DNA of 64,000 nt from Thiodiazotropha sp050291245. Lineage in GTDB: Bacteria > Pseudomonadota > Gammaproteobacteria > Chromatiales > Chromatiaceae. Below are positions 26,616-35,297 of this stretch, piece after piece. The first letter of the stretch is position 1. Each line of letters begins with the position of its first letter. The translations under genes were made by a program, and so were the position numbers. Where the stretch lies: contig JBNKJP010000069.1 in the NCBI GenBank assembly GCA_050291245.1, positions 75,213 through 139,212 of the forward strand. Reading direction: 5' to 3'. The notes under the pieces are model-generated. The model ran no database searches. It was not told where the DNA came from and saw only the letters and a program-made list of their open reading frames with translations.

Positions 26616-29600
26616 ATGAATAAAATAGGAAATAAATTCGGTCATGCATGGGCTCCTGCCAACGACTGGATCTTTAAATCACTCCTTCTGGGTTTACTCG
26701 TTATTCTCCTCAATGGCTGTGGTGACAAGACAACATCAAGGGATGATACTGCCACTCAGGATGATACAACACCTCCTGAAATCACTTTGCTGGGGGCTAA
26801 TCCTATTGGGATAACTCGTGCACCCGATGCTACTTTCAGTGATCCGGGGGCGACCGCTCATGACAATGTAGACGGCGATATCAGTGCGAATATCGTGGTG
26901 GGGGGTGATACGGTGGATACCGCCACAGTCGGTACCTATGTGTTGACCTATGATGTTAAAGATGCGGCAGGCAACGCAGCCAGCCAGGTAACCCGTAGTG
27001 TTGTGGTGACCGATGAGATCACTGAGGATCGTGATACAACGCCTCCGGTCATTACCCTTCTTGGAGCCAACCCTCTCAGACTTGTGCTCTCACAGACTTC
27101 TGCTTTCAGTGATCCGGGTGCGACCGCGTTGGACAATGTGGACGGTGATATCAGCGCGAATATCATGGTAAGCGGTGATACGGTGAATAGCGCCGTGACG
27201 GGTACTTATGTAGTGATCTATAACGTCAACGACGCGGCTGGCAACGCCGCACCTGAAGTGCGCCGCACCGTGGTGGTAGGCACAGACACTACAGCTCCGG
27301 TTATCACTCTACAAGGCGCCAGTTCACTTGAAGTTGCGCTTTCTTCCGATGCCACCTCATTCATCGATCCGGGTGCCACTGCAATTGATGATGTGGATGG
27401 CGATATCAGTGCGAATATCGTGGTGGGTGGCGATACAGTCGATACCGCCACTACGGGCGCCTATGTAGTGACCTACGATGTGACTGACGCCGCGGGCAAT
27501 GCGGCTGAGCAGGTGACACGCACTGTTGAGGTCGTTGAAAGCACCTCTTCAGACGCCGATGCCTGTCCGGAGAACGGTCTGAAGACCGACCCCGGTATCT
27601 GTGGTTGCGACGTCCTCGATCTCGATCAGGATCACAATGGCGTGATGGATTGTCAGCAGGCTACGCCCGTTGGTTGGACGGATCTGTCTCAATACCTGGT
27701 GGAGAGCGATGGCAGCCATAGTCTCGGTGACCACAACTCGGATTTTAATGCCACCCGTGATCAAGGTAGCAAGATCGTCTATTTTGATAGCACCTCGGGG
27801 GATAATGCGACCGCGGAAGCCTACTGGTGGGATGGTACACATATCGTCGATTCTGATGGCAGTACACTCAATCCGGACAATAGCCAAGCATACGGCACTG
27901 ACCCTCTAAACCCCAATGAAGATGCTATTCGACCTTTTGCCACTCTGCCTTCTGATAACTCCGACCTGCGCTTAGTCACGCAGAAAAGGGGTGCCATCGA
28001 TTTTTCCAGACTGGCTGGAGGTTATCCCGATTGGTTTCTGTTTCGGCGTGGCCAGGTTCACTCAGGTATCGAACAGAAGCTGGTGGGTGGCCGCAGCGAA
28101 GCGGAGCCCATGGTGATAACCGGCTACGGTCCGCTTGCCGATGGCAGGGCAATCCTGGAAGGCGGTTTAGGTGGCAGTACCGGCGGCGGCACGAGTTATT
28201 GGCTCCATCAGGTGCTCGCCTCACTGGAAATCCGTGGCCAATACGGTTGGTTTGATAGCGAATCCGCCCCCTCGGCCAACGATTCTGGCGGGCCGGTGAC
28301 CGCCTATCTGGAAGATTGCTATTTTCCTTCGAGAACGGGAGGAGGGATCGCTTATCCACCCACGCAGACTGACTTTCGACGCACGATTGTGACTGGCCAT
28401 TGGAGGCCCGCATCAGATGGTGCTCACGTGCAGGGTTACTTTACCCATGGTTTCGAGAACAGAGTCAGTTTTGATGAAGTCATTTTCTACAAGAATGGTT
28501 TTCTCTCCGATCCCCTAACCGATCCGGATCCGATCTACGATAAGTTCTCACGCAACATCTACGAGGGCGGTGGTGCCCAGATGGGCCATGTCTACCGCAA
28601 CTTCATCAGTGCCGATGGCGGTTCTGGGGGGCCTCAGATGCGTTTCGGTGGGTGGATGGAGAACAGCTTGATCCTGGAAGGGTATTTCTACAGCTCCACC
28701 AACAGCAATAAGGCGGAAAACGAGTGGTTGCAAAACGGTAATCAGAGCGGCCAATCCGCGTTGGTGCGCAACAACGTGCAGTTGATCTATGGCTACCCGA
28801 CCCCCATCGATCCAGACACCGATGGTAGGTCGGACACCAGTGCCCAACCCGGGTGGGGCTACACCCTACAGGGGGCCTCGTTTGGCGTTGTGATCGAAGG
28901 TAATATCATCTCCGGAGCGATGCTCAGTGATGACCTGGGCGGCGCGGCTGTTCGCGGTTTGGTTTTGTCCGTCAATCCGGCAATCTACGCGGATGGAAAT
29001 ACCTATAACCAGAAAAACAATACCCTGCGCAACAATATCATCTATCGCAGCGACAATGGGCTACAGCTTTTAGGTAGTGCAAGTGGTGTCTCTGACATCG
29101 AAATCAGCGGCAATGTTTTCGTCGCGGATACCCCGATTGACAATCGAGCAAGCGACCTCAATCAGGCCGCACAGATCAATGTCGACAACAACCGTTTCTA
29201 TTGCAGTGGTAGCCTTCCCAGCGGTGACTGGTTCGGTAGCGGCAATAGTTCAAGCGGTTATTCAAATGCCGCCAGCACAGAGGGTTGGAGCGATCCTGAC
29301 CGTAGCCTGAAACGCTATGTAACGGAGGTCTTGGGACTGACCCTGCTCGACTGGGGCGATGACCCCAATCTGGATGCCACCGCCAAGCAGGCACGCATAA
29401 ATGCGGGCGAAGTCTACGATCCCACCGGCATGAAGACCTTCATGGCGGTCGCTATCCACATGCGTAAGGGCGGTACAGACACCATTCCCAACAATGGTAA
29501 ACCGAATCTCAACGGTGATTATCCATGGGATACGCGCTTTACAGCCCAGGCAGTAGTGAACTGGATTCGTGCCGGTTTCGGGCTTGCTGAGGTTGATTAA
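26616..29600 (+). CDS. Large lipoprotein: three Ig-like repeats plus a right-handed beta-helix
   Basis: 994 residues; GAGGT lies just before ATG 26616. A signal peptide ends in the lipobox LNGC (Cys35), so the protein is probably outer-membrane-anchored or surface exposed. Three repeats of about 80-85 residues (roughly 51-131, 141-221, 225-307) share SDPGATA-DNVDGDISANI-V-GDTV and TYV-TYDV-DAAGNAA, the HYR/DUF5011-type Ig fold. A short Cys- and Asp-rich linker (CPENGLKTDPGICGC, then DLDQDHNGVMDC) is calcium-binding-like. Residues about 430-950 alternate Asn/Gly-rich strands (VIEGNIISG, NNTLRNNIIYRSDNGLQLLG) like parallel beta-helix polysaccharide-active proteins or adhesins. The enzyme activity is not deducible. 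It stands alone in the accessory island. Confidence 0.85.
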   Translation: MNKIGNKFGHAWAPANDWIFKSLLLGLLVILLNGCGDKTTSRDDTATQDDTTPPEITLLGANPIGITRAPDATFSDPGATAHDNVDGDISANIVVGGDTVDTATVGTYVLTYDVKDAAGNAASQVTRSVVVTDEITEDRDTTPPVITLLGANPLRLVLSQTSAFSDPGATALDNVDGDISANIMVSGDTVNSAVTGTYVVIYNVNDAAGNAAPEVRRTVVVGTDTTAPVITLQGASSLEVALSSDATSFIDPGATAIDDVDGDISANIVVGGDTVDTATTGAYVVTYDVTDAAGNAAEQVTRTVEVVESTSSDADACPENGLKTDPGICGCDVLDLDQDHNGVMDCQQATPVGWTDLSQYLVESDGSHSLGDHNSDFNATRDQGSKIVYFDSTSGDNATAEAYWWDGTHIVDSDGSTLNPDNSQAYGTDPLNPNEDAIRPFATLPSDNSDLRLVTQKRGAIDFSRLAGGYPDWFLFRRGQVHSGIEQKLVGGRSEAEPMVITGYGPLADGRAILEGGLGGSTGGGTSYWLHQVLASLEIRGQYGWFDSESAPSANDSGGPVTAYLEDCYFPSRTGGGIAYPPTQTDFRRTIVTGHWRPASDGAHVQGYFTHGFENRVSFDEVIFYKNGFLSDPLTDPDPIYDKFSRNIYEGGGAQMGHVYRNFISADGGSGGPQMRFGGWMENSLILEGYFYSSTNSNKAENEWLQNGNQSGQSALVRNNVQLIYGYPTPIDPDTDGRSDTSAQPGWGYTLQGASFGVVIEGNIISGAMLSDDLGGAAVRGLVLSVNPAIYADGNTYNQKNNTLRNNIIYRSDNGLQLLGSASGVSDIEISGNVFVADTPIDNRASDLNQAAQINVDNNRFYCSGSLPSGDWFGSGNSSSGYSNAASTEGWSDPDRSLKRYVTEVLGLTLLDWGDDPNLDATAKQARINAGEVYDPTGMKTFMAVAIHMRKGGTDTIPNNGKPNLNGDYPWDTRFTAQAVVNWIRAGFGLAEVD

Positions 29601-29742
29601 GCCATTGATACCAACCCGGCGGTTCGATCCGCTACACCAGTGTACCCCGCCATAGATTCGGTCGTTGTCTTCTTAAGGCAACAGCACCAGGGTCTTTCCG
29701 TTCTGTGCTGTTAAATGATGGCTGTCCATCTTTGAGGGAAGC

Positions 29743-29762
29743 GACCCCAGTAGACTGGGGTC
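29743..29762. terminator. 8-bp hairpin between convergent genes
   Basis: GACCCCAG-TAGA-CTGGGGTC lies between the beta-helix lipoprotein gene and the convergent DUF2892 gene. The T-run is weak, so termination is plausible but not certain. The rest of 29601-29784 shows nothing recognisable. Confidence 0.45.
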
Positions 29763-29784
29763 AATAATCATAGGGCGTGTTCGA

Positions 29785-29991
29785 TCATTCAAATACGCCC
29801 CCGGTGCGAACACCCAGTATCTTCAAAATCTTCGGTACGGGGCAGAACCCTGTGAAAAAGGCTTGAAACAGCATGAAGCCAACAAAGGCCGTGGCATACA
29901 GAAAATATTCGATTTGGGTGGCAAGATAGGCACCAACGGTTCCCATAATAAGAACGCCGACTAAGGCGAAGGTAATGCGTTCGACAGTCAT
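29785..29991 (-). CDS. DUF2892 (YgaP-type) small membrane protein
   Basis: 68 residues from ATG 29991 (GGAG upstream); the open frame to 30081 is not supported. Two membrane helices (about 7-25 and 28-50) end in FTGFCPVPKILKILGV, the conserved FxGFCPxxxxLxxLG signature of the DUF2892 domain found alone or after rhodanese domains such as YgaP. The function is unknown, with loose links to sulfur-transfer proteins. It is divergent from mtnA. Confidence 0.88.
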   Translation of the reverse strand: MTVERITFALVGVLIMGTVGAYLATQIEYFLYATAFVGFMLFQAFFTGFCPVPKILKILGVRTGGVFE

Positions 29992-30192
29992 AAACTCAAC
30001 TCCAGATTTAAATGCCTCTGGTGCGATTTGATTACCGCACAAATGTAATTTGGCAGACACCCATATCCCTGTCTGAAACATTTGTTACACAAAGTCTTGA
30101 TCTGACGGTTACCGGCGTATATTGAATTCGCCATTCAATGCAATACCGGTATTATGGGCGTTCCGTAAACCAATAGCCGTGAACCTCCCTTT

Positions 30193-31254
30193 ATGACCAT
30201 GACCCCGCCTGTTGAACACGTCACCCCGGACGACGCCATCCTCTGGCATGAAGAGCGGCTCTACTTGCTGGACCAGCGAAAACTACCCCAACAGGTCTCA
30301 TTCCTGGCGTTGAACAGCGCCGCAGAAACGGCTCAGGCCATCGCCGACATGGTGGTGCGCGGGGCTCCGGCGATCGGTGTTACCGCCGCCTACGGCGTGG
30401 TGCTGGCCGTGCGGGACGCCTATGCAAGGGCAGGCTCGGAATGGCGAGAGCATCTCATAGAGGATCTGGAGCGGTTGCGTCGCTCACGACCCACGGCGGT
30501 CAACCTGTTCTGGGCAATAGCACGCATGCGGCAGCGGATTGCTCGCCTGGCCGTGGATGAGGATCCTGTTGAACGCCTGCTCGGTGAGGCCCGGGCCATC
30601 CATGCGGAGGATGTCGCGGCAAACCGGGCCATGGGGGCCTACGGGGCCGAACTGATCGGTCCGAACTCCGGCGTGATCACCCATTGCAATGCAGGTGCCC
30701 TGGCCACCGGGGGGTATGGCACCGCCCTGGGTGTTATCCGTTCCGCGCATGCGGCGGGCAAGCTGACCACCGTGTATGCCGATGAGACCCGTCCCTGGTT
30801 GCAGGGTGCGCGCCTGACGGCCTGGGAACTGCTTCAGGATGGCATTCCGGTAACCCTGCTGGCGGATGGGGCGGCGGCGAGCCGCATGGCCCAGGGGGGG
30901 GTCGATTGGGTGATCGTGGGCTCGGACCGGATCGCCGCCAATGGGGATGTAGCCAACAAGATCGGTACCTACCAACTGGCCGTGACCGCCCGCTACCATG
31001 GTGTGAAGGTCATGGTAGTGGCGCCGACCTCCACGATAGATATGTCGCTGCCCTCGGGGACACAGATACCCATCGAGGTGCGGGATTCCGGTGAACTGCT
31101 GGCCTGTGGCGGTACCCCGGTGGCGGCCCCGGGTGCGTCGGTGTGGAATCCGGTATTTGATGTCACTCCGGCCGGTCTGGTGGATGCGATCGTGACGGAA
31201 AGGGGCGTTGTCCACTCGCCAGATGAAAAAAAGATGGAAAATTTGATGGAATGA
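30193..31254 (+). CDS. mtnA: Methylthioribose-1-phosphate isomerase
   Basis: 353 residues; MtnA isomerises 5-methylthioribose-1-phosphate to methylthioribulose-1-phosphate in methionine salvage. The family signatures RGAPAIGVTAAYG, THCNAGALATGGYGTALG (catalytic Cys) and VGSDRIAANGDVANKIGTY (catalytic Asp) are all intact. It is related to eIF2B-alpha. With mtaD it would handle methylthioadenosine via the deaminase route, which also needs a methylthioinosine phosphorylase not in this window. A terminator separates it from gyrA. Confidence 0.96.
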   Translation: MTMTPPVEHVTPDDAILWHEERLYLLDQRKLPQQVSFLALNSAAETAQAIADMVVRGAPAIGVTAAYGVVLAVRDAYARAGSEWREHLIEDLERLRRSRPTAVNLFWAIARMRQRIARLAVDEDPVERLLGEARAIHAEDVAANRAMGAYGAELIGPNSGVITHCNAGALATGGYGTALGVIRSAHAAGKLTTVYADETRPWLQGARLTAWELLQDGIPVTLLADGAAASRMAQGGVDWVIVGSDRIAANGDVANKIGTYQLAVTARYHGVKVMVVAPTSTIDMSLPSGTQIPIEVRDSGELLACGGTPVAAPGASVWNPVFDVTPAGLVDAIVTERGVVHSPDEKKMENLME

Positions 31255-31264
31255 TGATCTGAGA

Positions 31265-31294
31265 GCGCCTTAAACCGGATATCAGGCGTTTTTT
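31265..31294 (+). terminator. Rho-independent terminator after mtnA
   Basis: GCGCCT ... AGGCGT (6 bp, 13-base loop) followed directly by a TTTTTT run, 11 bases after the mtnA stop. Confidence 0.7.
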
Positions 31295-31418
31295 ATACAA
31301 CATAGTGTCGGGGGCTATGGTAAACTTGTCATTTTTGTGACGCCCCGCAGAACTCGTGAGAATCACCGGTCGAGCGGCGGCCTGCGCCCCGGGCGACAAA
31401 GGAAGATAACAACGCACT

Positions 31419-34010
31419 ATGTCTGAATTCGCTAAAGAAGTCCTCCCCGTCAATCTCGAAGACGAGATGCAGCAATCCTACCTGGCCTATGCCATGAGCG
31501 TGATCGTGGGGCGGGCCCTCCCGGATGTTCGGGATGGCCTCAAACCGGTTCATCGCCGGGTGCTGTACGCCATGAGCGAACTGGGCAACGATTGGAACAA
31601 ACCCTATAAGAAATCGGCCCGTATCGTGGGTGACGTCATCGGTAAATACCATCCCCACGGTGACACCGCGGTGTATGACACCATCGTACGCATGGCCCAA
31701 CCCTTCTCCATGCGCTACATGCTGGTGGATGGTCAGGGCAACTTCGGATCGGTGGACGGCGATTCCCCGGCCGCCATGCGTTACACCGAGGTGCGCATGT
31801 CGCGCATCGCCCACACCATGCTGGACGACCTCGATAAGGAGACGGTGGATTTCGTCAGCAACTATGACGAGACCGAACGGGAGCCTTCGGTCCTGCCCGC
31901 ACGCATCCCCAACCTGCTGGTCAACGGTTCCGCCGGTATCGCGGTGGGTATGGCCACCAACGTCCCGCCGCATAACCTCAGAGAGGTGATCAACGCCTGT
32001 GTGGCTTTGATCGACGATCCCCGGATCAGCATCGAAAGTCTGATGGACCACCTGCCGGGGCCCGATTTCCCCACCGCCGGTTTGATCAACGGGGCCAGCG
32101 GCATTCACGAGGCCTATCACACCGGCCGGGGACGTATCTATATGCGGGCTCGCTCCCTGGTGGAGACCGACGAGAGCAACGGCAAGCAGACCATCATCGT
32201 CAATGAGTTGCCCTACCAGGTGAACAAGGCGAGGCTGATCGAGAAGATCGCCGAGCTGGTCAAGGAGAAGAAGATCGAGGGGATCACCGAACTGCGCGAT
32301 GAGTCCGACAAGGACGGAATGCGGATCGTCATCGAGCTGCGCCGGGGGGAAGTGGCCGAGGTGGTGCTCAACAATCTCTACCAGCAGACCGCCATGCAGA
32401 GCGTATTCGGCATTAACATGGTGGCCCTGGTTGACGGCCGCCCGAGGTTGTTGAACCTCAAGCAACTGCTGGAATTCTTTATTCGCCACCGCCGGGAGGT
32501 GGTGACCCGCCGTACCCTCTACGAACTGCGCAAGGCCCGGGATCGCGCCCATGTGTTGGAAGGTCAGGCGGTGGCTCTGGCCAACATCGACGAGGTCATT
32601 CAGCTCATCAAACAGGCGGCTAATCCCGCCGAGGCCAAGAAGGGCCTGATGGAACGGACCTGGCAATCGGGTACGGTGGAGTCCATGCTGCAGCGCTCCG
32701 GGGCCGCCAGTACCCGGCCGGAGGATCTGTCCGACGAGTTTGGCCTGACCCCGACCGGGTATCGCCTGACCGATGTCCAGGCCCAGGCAATTCTCGATCT
32801 GCGACTGCACCGCCTCACCGGGCTGGAGCAGGACAAGATCATCAACGAATACGAGGAGTTGCTGGAAAAGATCGCCTTCCTGCTGGAGATTCTCGGCAGT
32901 TCGGAACGTCTGATGCAGGTGATTCGGGAAGAGTTGCTGGAGATCATGGAGCAGTACGGTGACGAACGCCGTACCGAGATCATCCACACCCGCCTGGATC
33001 TGACCCTGGAGGATCTGATCACCGAAGAGGATGTGGTGGTGACCCTCTCCCATGCGGGCTATGCCAAGGCGCAGCCGGTCAGTACCTACCAGGCGCAGCG
33101 TCGTGGCGGCAAGGGCAAGATCGCGACCGCCACCAAGGATGAGGATTTCATCGACAAGCTGTTCGTCGCCAGTACCCATGACACCATTCTCTGCTTCTCC
33201 AACCTGGGTAAGGTCTACTGGCTGAAGGTCTATGAACTGCCTCAGGCGGGGCGTAACGCCAGAGGCAAACCGATCGTCAATCTGTTGCCTCTTGAAAAGG
33301 ATGAACAGATCAATGCCATCTTGCCGGTCCGGGAGTACCAGGAGGATCGTTTTGTGTTCATGGCGACCAGTTCCGGCACGGTGAAGAAGACCTCGCTGGA
33401 GGCCTTCTCCCGACCCCGCGCGAATGGCATCATCGCCGTCGATCTGCGGGATGGGGACAAGCTGGTCGGAGTCGATATCACCGATGGTCAACAGGATATC
33501 CTGCTGTTCAGCAGCAGCGGCAAGGCGGTGCGCTTCGCCGAGGCCAATGTGCGTGCCATGGGACGTACCGCCTGCGGAGTCCGGGGTATCCGTCTTGAGT
33601 CCGGCCAACAGGTGGTGTCGCTGATTGTCGCGTCTCAGGGTGATGTGCTGACGGTGACCGAGAACGGTTACGGTAAGCGCACCCCCATCGACCAGTACCC
33701 GGTACATGGGCGAGGGGGACAGGGCGTGATCTCGATCCAGACATCAGAGCGCAACGGGGCCGTGGTCGGCGCGGTGCAGGTCAGTGAGGACGACGAGGTG
33801 ATGATGATCTCCGATGGCGGTACCCTGGTACGCAACCGGGTCACCGAGATCTCCCAGATGGGTCGTAATACCCAGGGTGTGATCATGATCCGTCTCCACA
33901 AACAGGAGCGTCTGATCGGTATCGAGCGGGTTGAAAGCCTGGAGGGGGAAGACGAACTGGAAGACGGCGAAGCCGAGTCCGGATCGGATCTTCCTCCCGA
34001 GGATAGCTGA
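31419..34010 (+). CDS. gyrA: DNA gyrase subunit A
   Basis: 863 residues. GyrA cuts and rejoins DNA during negative supercoiling, as A2B2 with GyrB. Catalytic Tyr122 lies in AMRYTEVRM. The quinolone-resistance region reads GDTAVYD at 81-87, so position 83 is Thr instead of E. coli Ser; Thr is natural in some gammaproteobacteria, so this alone does not indicate resistance. Asp87 is retained. The C-terminal beta-pinwheel contains the GyrA box QRRGGKG, and the acidic tail ends LPPEDS. It sits in the conserved mtnA-gyrA-serC order. Confidence 0.98.
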   Translation: MSEFAKEVLPVNLEDEMQQSYLAYAMSVIVGRALPDVRDGLKPVHRRVLYAMSELGNDWNKPYKKSARIVGDVIGKYHPHGDTAVYDTIVRMAQPFSMRYMLVDGQGNFGSVDGDSPAAMRYTEVRMSRIAHTMLDDLDKETVDFVSNYDETEREPSVLPARIPNLLVNGSAGIAVGMATNVPPHNLREVINACVALIDDPRISIESLMDHLPGPDFPTAGLINGASGIHEAYHTGRGRIYMRARSLVETDESNGKQTIIVNELPYQVNKARLIEKIAELVKEKKIEGITELRDESDKDGMRIVIELRRGEVAEVVLNNLYQQTAMQSVFGINMVALVDGRPRLLNLKQLLEFFIRHRREVVTRRTLYELRKARDRAHVLEGQAVALANIDEVIQLIKQAANPAEAKKGLMERTWQSGTVESMLQRSGAASTRPEDLSDEFGLTPTGYRLTDVQAQAILDLRLHRLTGLEQDKIINEYEELLEKIAFLLEILGSSERLMQVIREELLEIMEQYGDERRTEIIHTRLDLTLEDLITEEDVVVTLSHAGYAKAQPVSTYQAQRRGGKGKIATATKDEDFIDKLFVASTHDTILCFSNLGKVYWLKVYELPQAGRNARGKPIVNLLPLEKDEQINAILPVREYQEDRFVFMATSSGTVKKTSLEAFSRPRANGIIAVDLRDGDKLVGVDITDGQQDILLFSSSGKAVRFAEANVRAMGRTACGVRGIRLESGQQVVSLIVASQGDVLTVTENGYGKRTPIDQYPVHGRGGQGVISIQTSERNGAVVGAVQVSEDDEVMMISDGGTLVRNRVTEISQMGRNTQGVIMIRLHKQERLIGIERVESLEGEDELEDGEAESGSDLPPEDS

Positions 34011-34097
34011 CGAAACGGCTGTCATTTTAGGCAGCCGGAATATTTCTGAATCACGCCGTTCAGGCGATATCTGAAACACACTGCAATGAGGGCCAAG

Positions 34098-35180
34098 ATG
34101 TCAAGAGTCTTTAATTTTAGCGCCGGTCCGGCGATGTTGCCGGAAGAAGTTCTGCTGCAAGCCAAGGAGGAGATGCTGGACTGGCAGGGCTCTGGCATGT
34201 CGGTGATGGAGATGAGTCACCGGGGCAAGGAGTTTATGTCCATCGCCGAACAGGCAGAGGCTGATCTGCGTGGCTTGATGTCGGTCCCGGATAACTACAA
34301 GGTGCTGTTTCTGCAAGGTGGGGCGTCGAGCCAGTTCGGCATGATCCCGATGAACCTGACCCGCAACAATCGCAAGGTGGACTATATCAATACCGGTTCC
34401 TGGTCGAAAAAGGCGATCGGTGAGGCGAAGCGTTTTGCGGATGTGCATATCGCAGCGACCACCGAGGAGTCCAAGTTTACCCGCACCCCCGCCCAGTCGG
34501 AACTGCAACTCAGTGGCGACGCCGCGTATGTGCACTACACCCCCAACGAAACCATCCAGGGGGTGGCATTTCCCTATCTGCCCGATACCGGCGAGGTGCC
34601 CCTGGTGGCGGATTTCTCCTCCACCATTCTGTCACGTCCCGTGGATGTGAGCCGTTACGGCATCATCTATGCCGGTGCGCAGAAAAACATCGGCCCAGCG
34701 GGTTTGACCCTGGTGATCATCCGCGAGGATCTGATCGGCGAAGCCATCGATGGGACGCCGGCGATGTTCCAGTACACCACCCACAGCGAAAATGGTTCCA
34801 TGTACAACACTCCGCCCACCTACGGCTGGTATCTGGCCGGGCTGGTGTTCAAGTGGCTGCAGGGCAAGGGCGGCCTGGAGGGCATGGCCGAGATTAACCG
34901 GCGCAAGGCGGAGTCTCTCTATCGCGCCATCGATGAATCGGGTTTCTACAACAATCCGGTGGATCCGCAAAGCCGTTCCTGGATGAACGTGCCGTTCACC
35001 CTGGCCGATGCGGCGCTGGACGCCAAATTCCTGGAAGGGGCCAGTGCGGCCGGGTTGAAGACCCTCAAGGGGCATCGCTCCGTGGGGGGTATGCGCGCCA
35101 GTATCTACAACGCCATGCCGGAAGCGGGGGTTGCGGCCCTGATCGATTTCATGGCCGAGTTCGAGCGTGTGAACGGCTAG
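34098..35180 (+). CDS. serC: Phosphoserine aminotransferase
   Basis: 360-residue PLP enzyme converting 3-phosphohydroxypyruvate to phosphoserine (and acting in pyridoxal-phosphate synthesis). It starts at MSRVFNFSAGPAMLPEEV (ATG 34098, GAGGG upstream); the ATG at 34086 has no family support. Motifs include SGMSVMEMSHRGKEF, FLQGGASSQF, and AGAQKNIGPAG with the PLP-binding Lys. It is followed by serA after a gap carrying two small palindromes. Confidence 0.97.
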   Translation: MSRVFNFSAGPAMLPEEVLLQAKEEMLDWQGSGMSVMEMSHRGKEFMSIAEQAEADLRGLMSVPDNYKVLFLQGGASSQFGMIPMNLTRNNRKVDYINTGSWSKKAIGEAKRFADVHIAATTEESKFTRTPAQSELQLSGDAAYVHYTPNETIQGVAFPYLPDTGEVPLVADFSSTILSRPVDVSRYGIIYAGAQKNIGPAGLTLVIIREDLIGEAIDGTPAMFQYTTHSENGSMYNTPPTYGWYLAGLVFKWLQGKGGLEGMAEINRRKAESLYRAIDESGFYNNPVDPQSRSWMNVPFTLADAALDAKFLEGASAAGLKTLKGHRSVGGMRASIYNAMPEAGVAALIDFMAEFERVNG

Positions 35181-35187
35181 TTGAATT

Positions 35188-35225
35188 GGCTTGCAATACT
35201 CCTTGCAAGCCCTTCATATATGAAG
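35188..35225. promoter_or_regulatory. Two adjacent palindromes between serC and serA
   Basis: GGCTTGCAA-TACTCC-TTGCAAGCC (35188-35211) is followed directly by the 14-base palindrome CTTCATATATGAAG (35212-35225). Neither has a long T-run. They could form an RNA processing or partial termination structure, or an operator for serA. Confidence 0.35.
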
Positions 35226-35297
35226 AATTATTGATAACAACGATGGGCGTTTTATGCGGTTCCGCGCCCGCCGGTTGGTAACCTGCAGAGAAGCAAG

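Noticed and set aside
31329..33707. 792-codon open frame on the minus strand
   Set aside because: It is antisense to gyrA; Gln/His/Gly-rich composition typical of a GC-rich shadow frame and no domain.
31419..34010. GyrA Thr83 as a quinolone-resistance mutation
   Set aside because: Thr at this position is natural in several gammaproteobacteria; the sequence alone does not show resistance.
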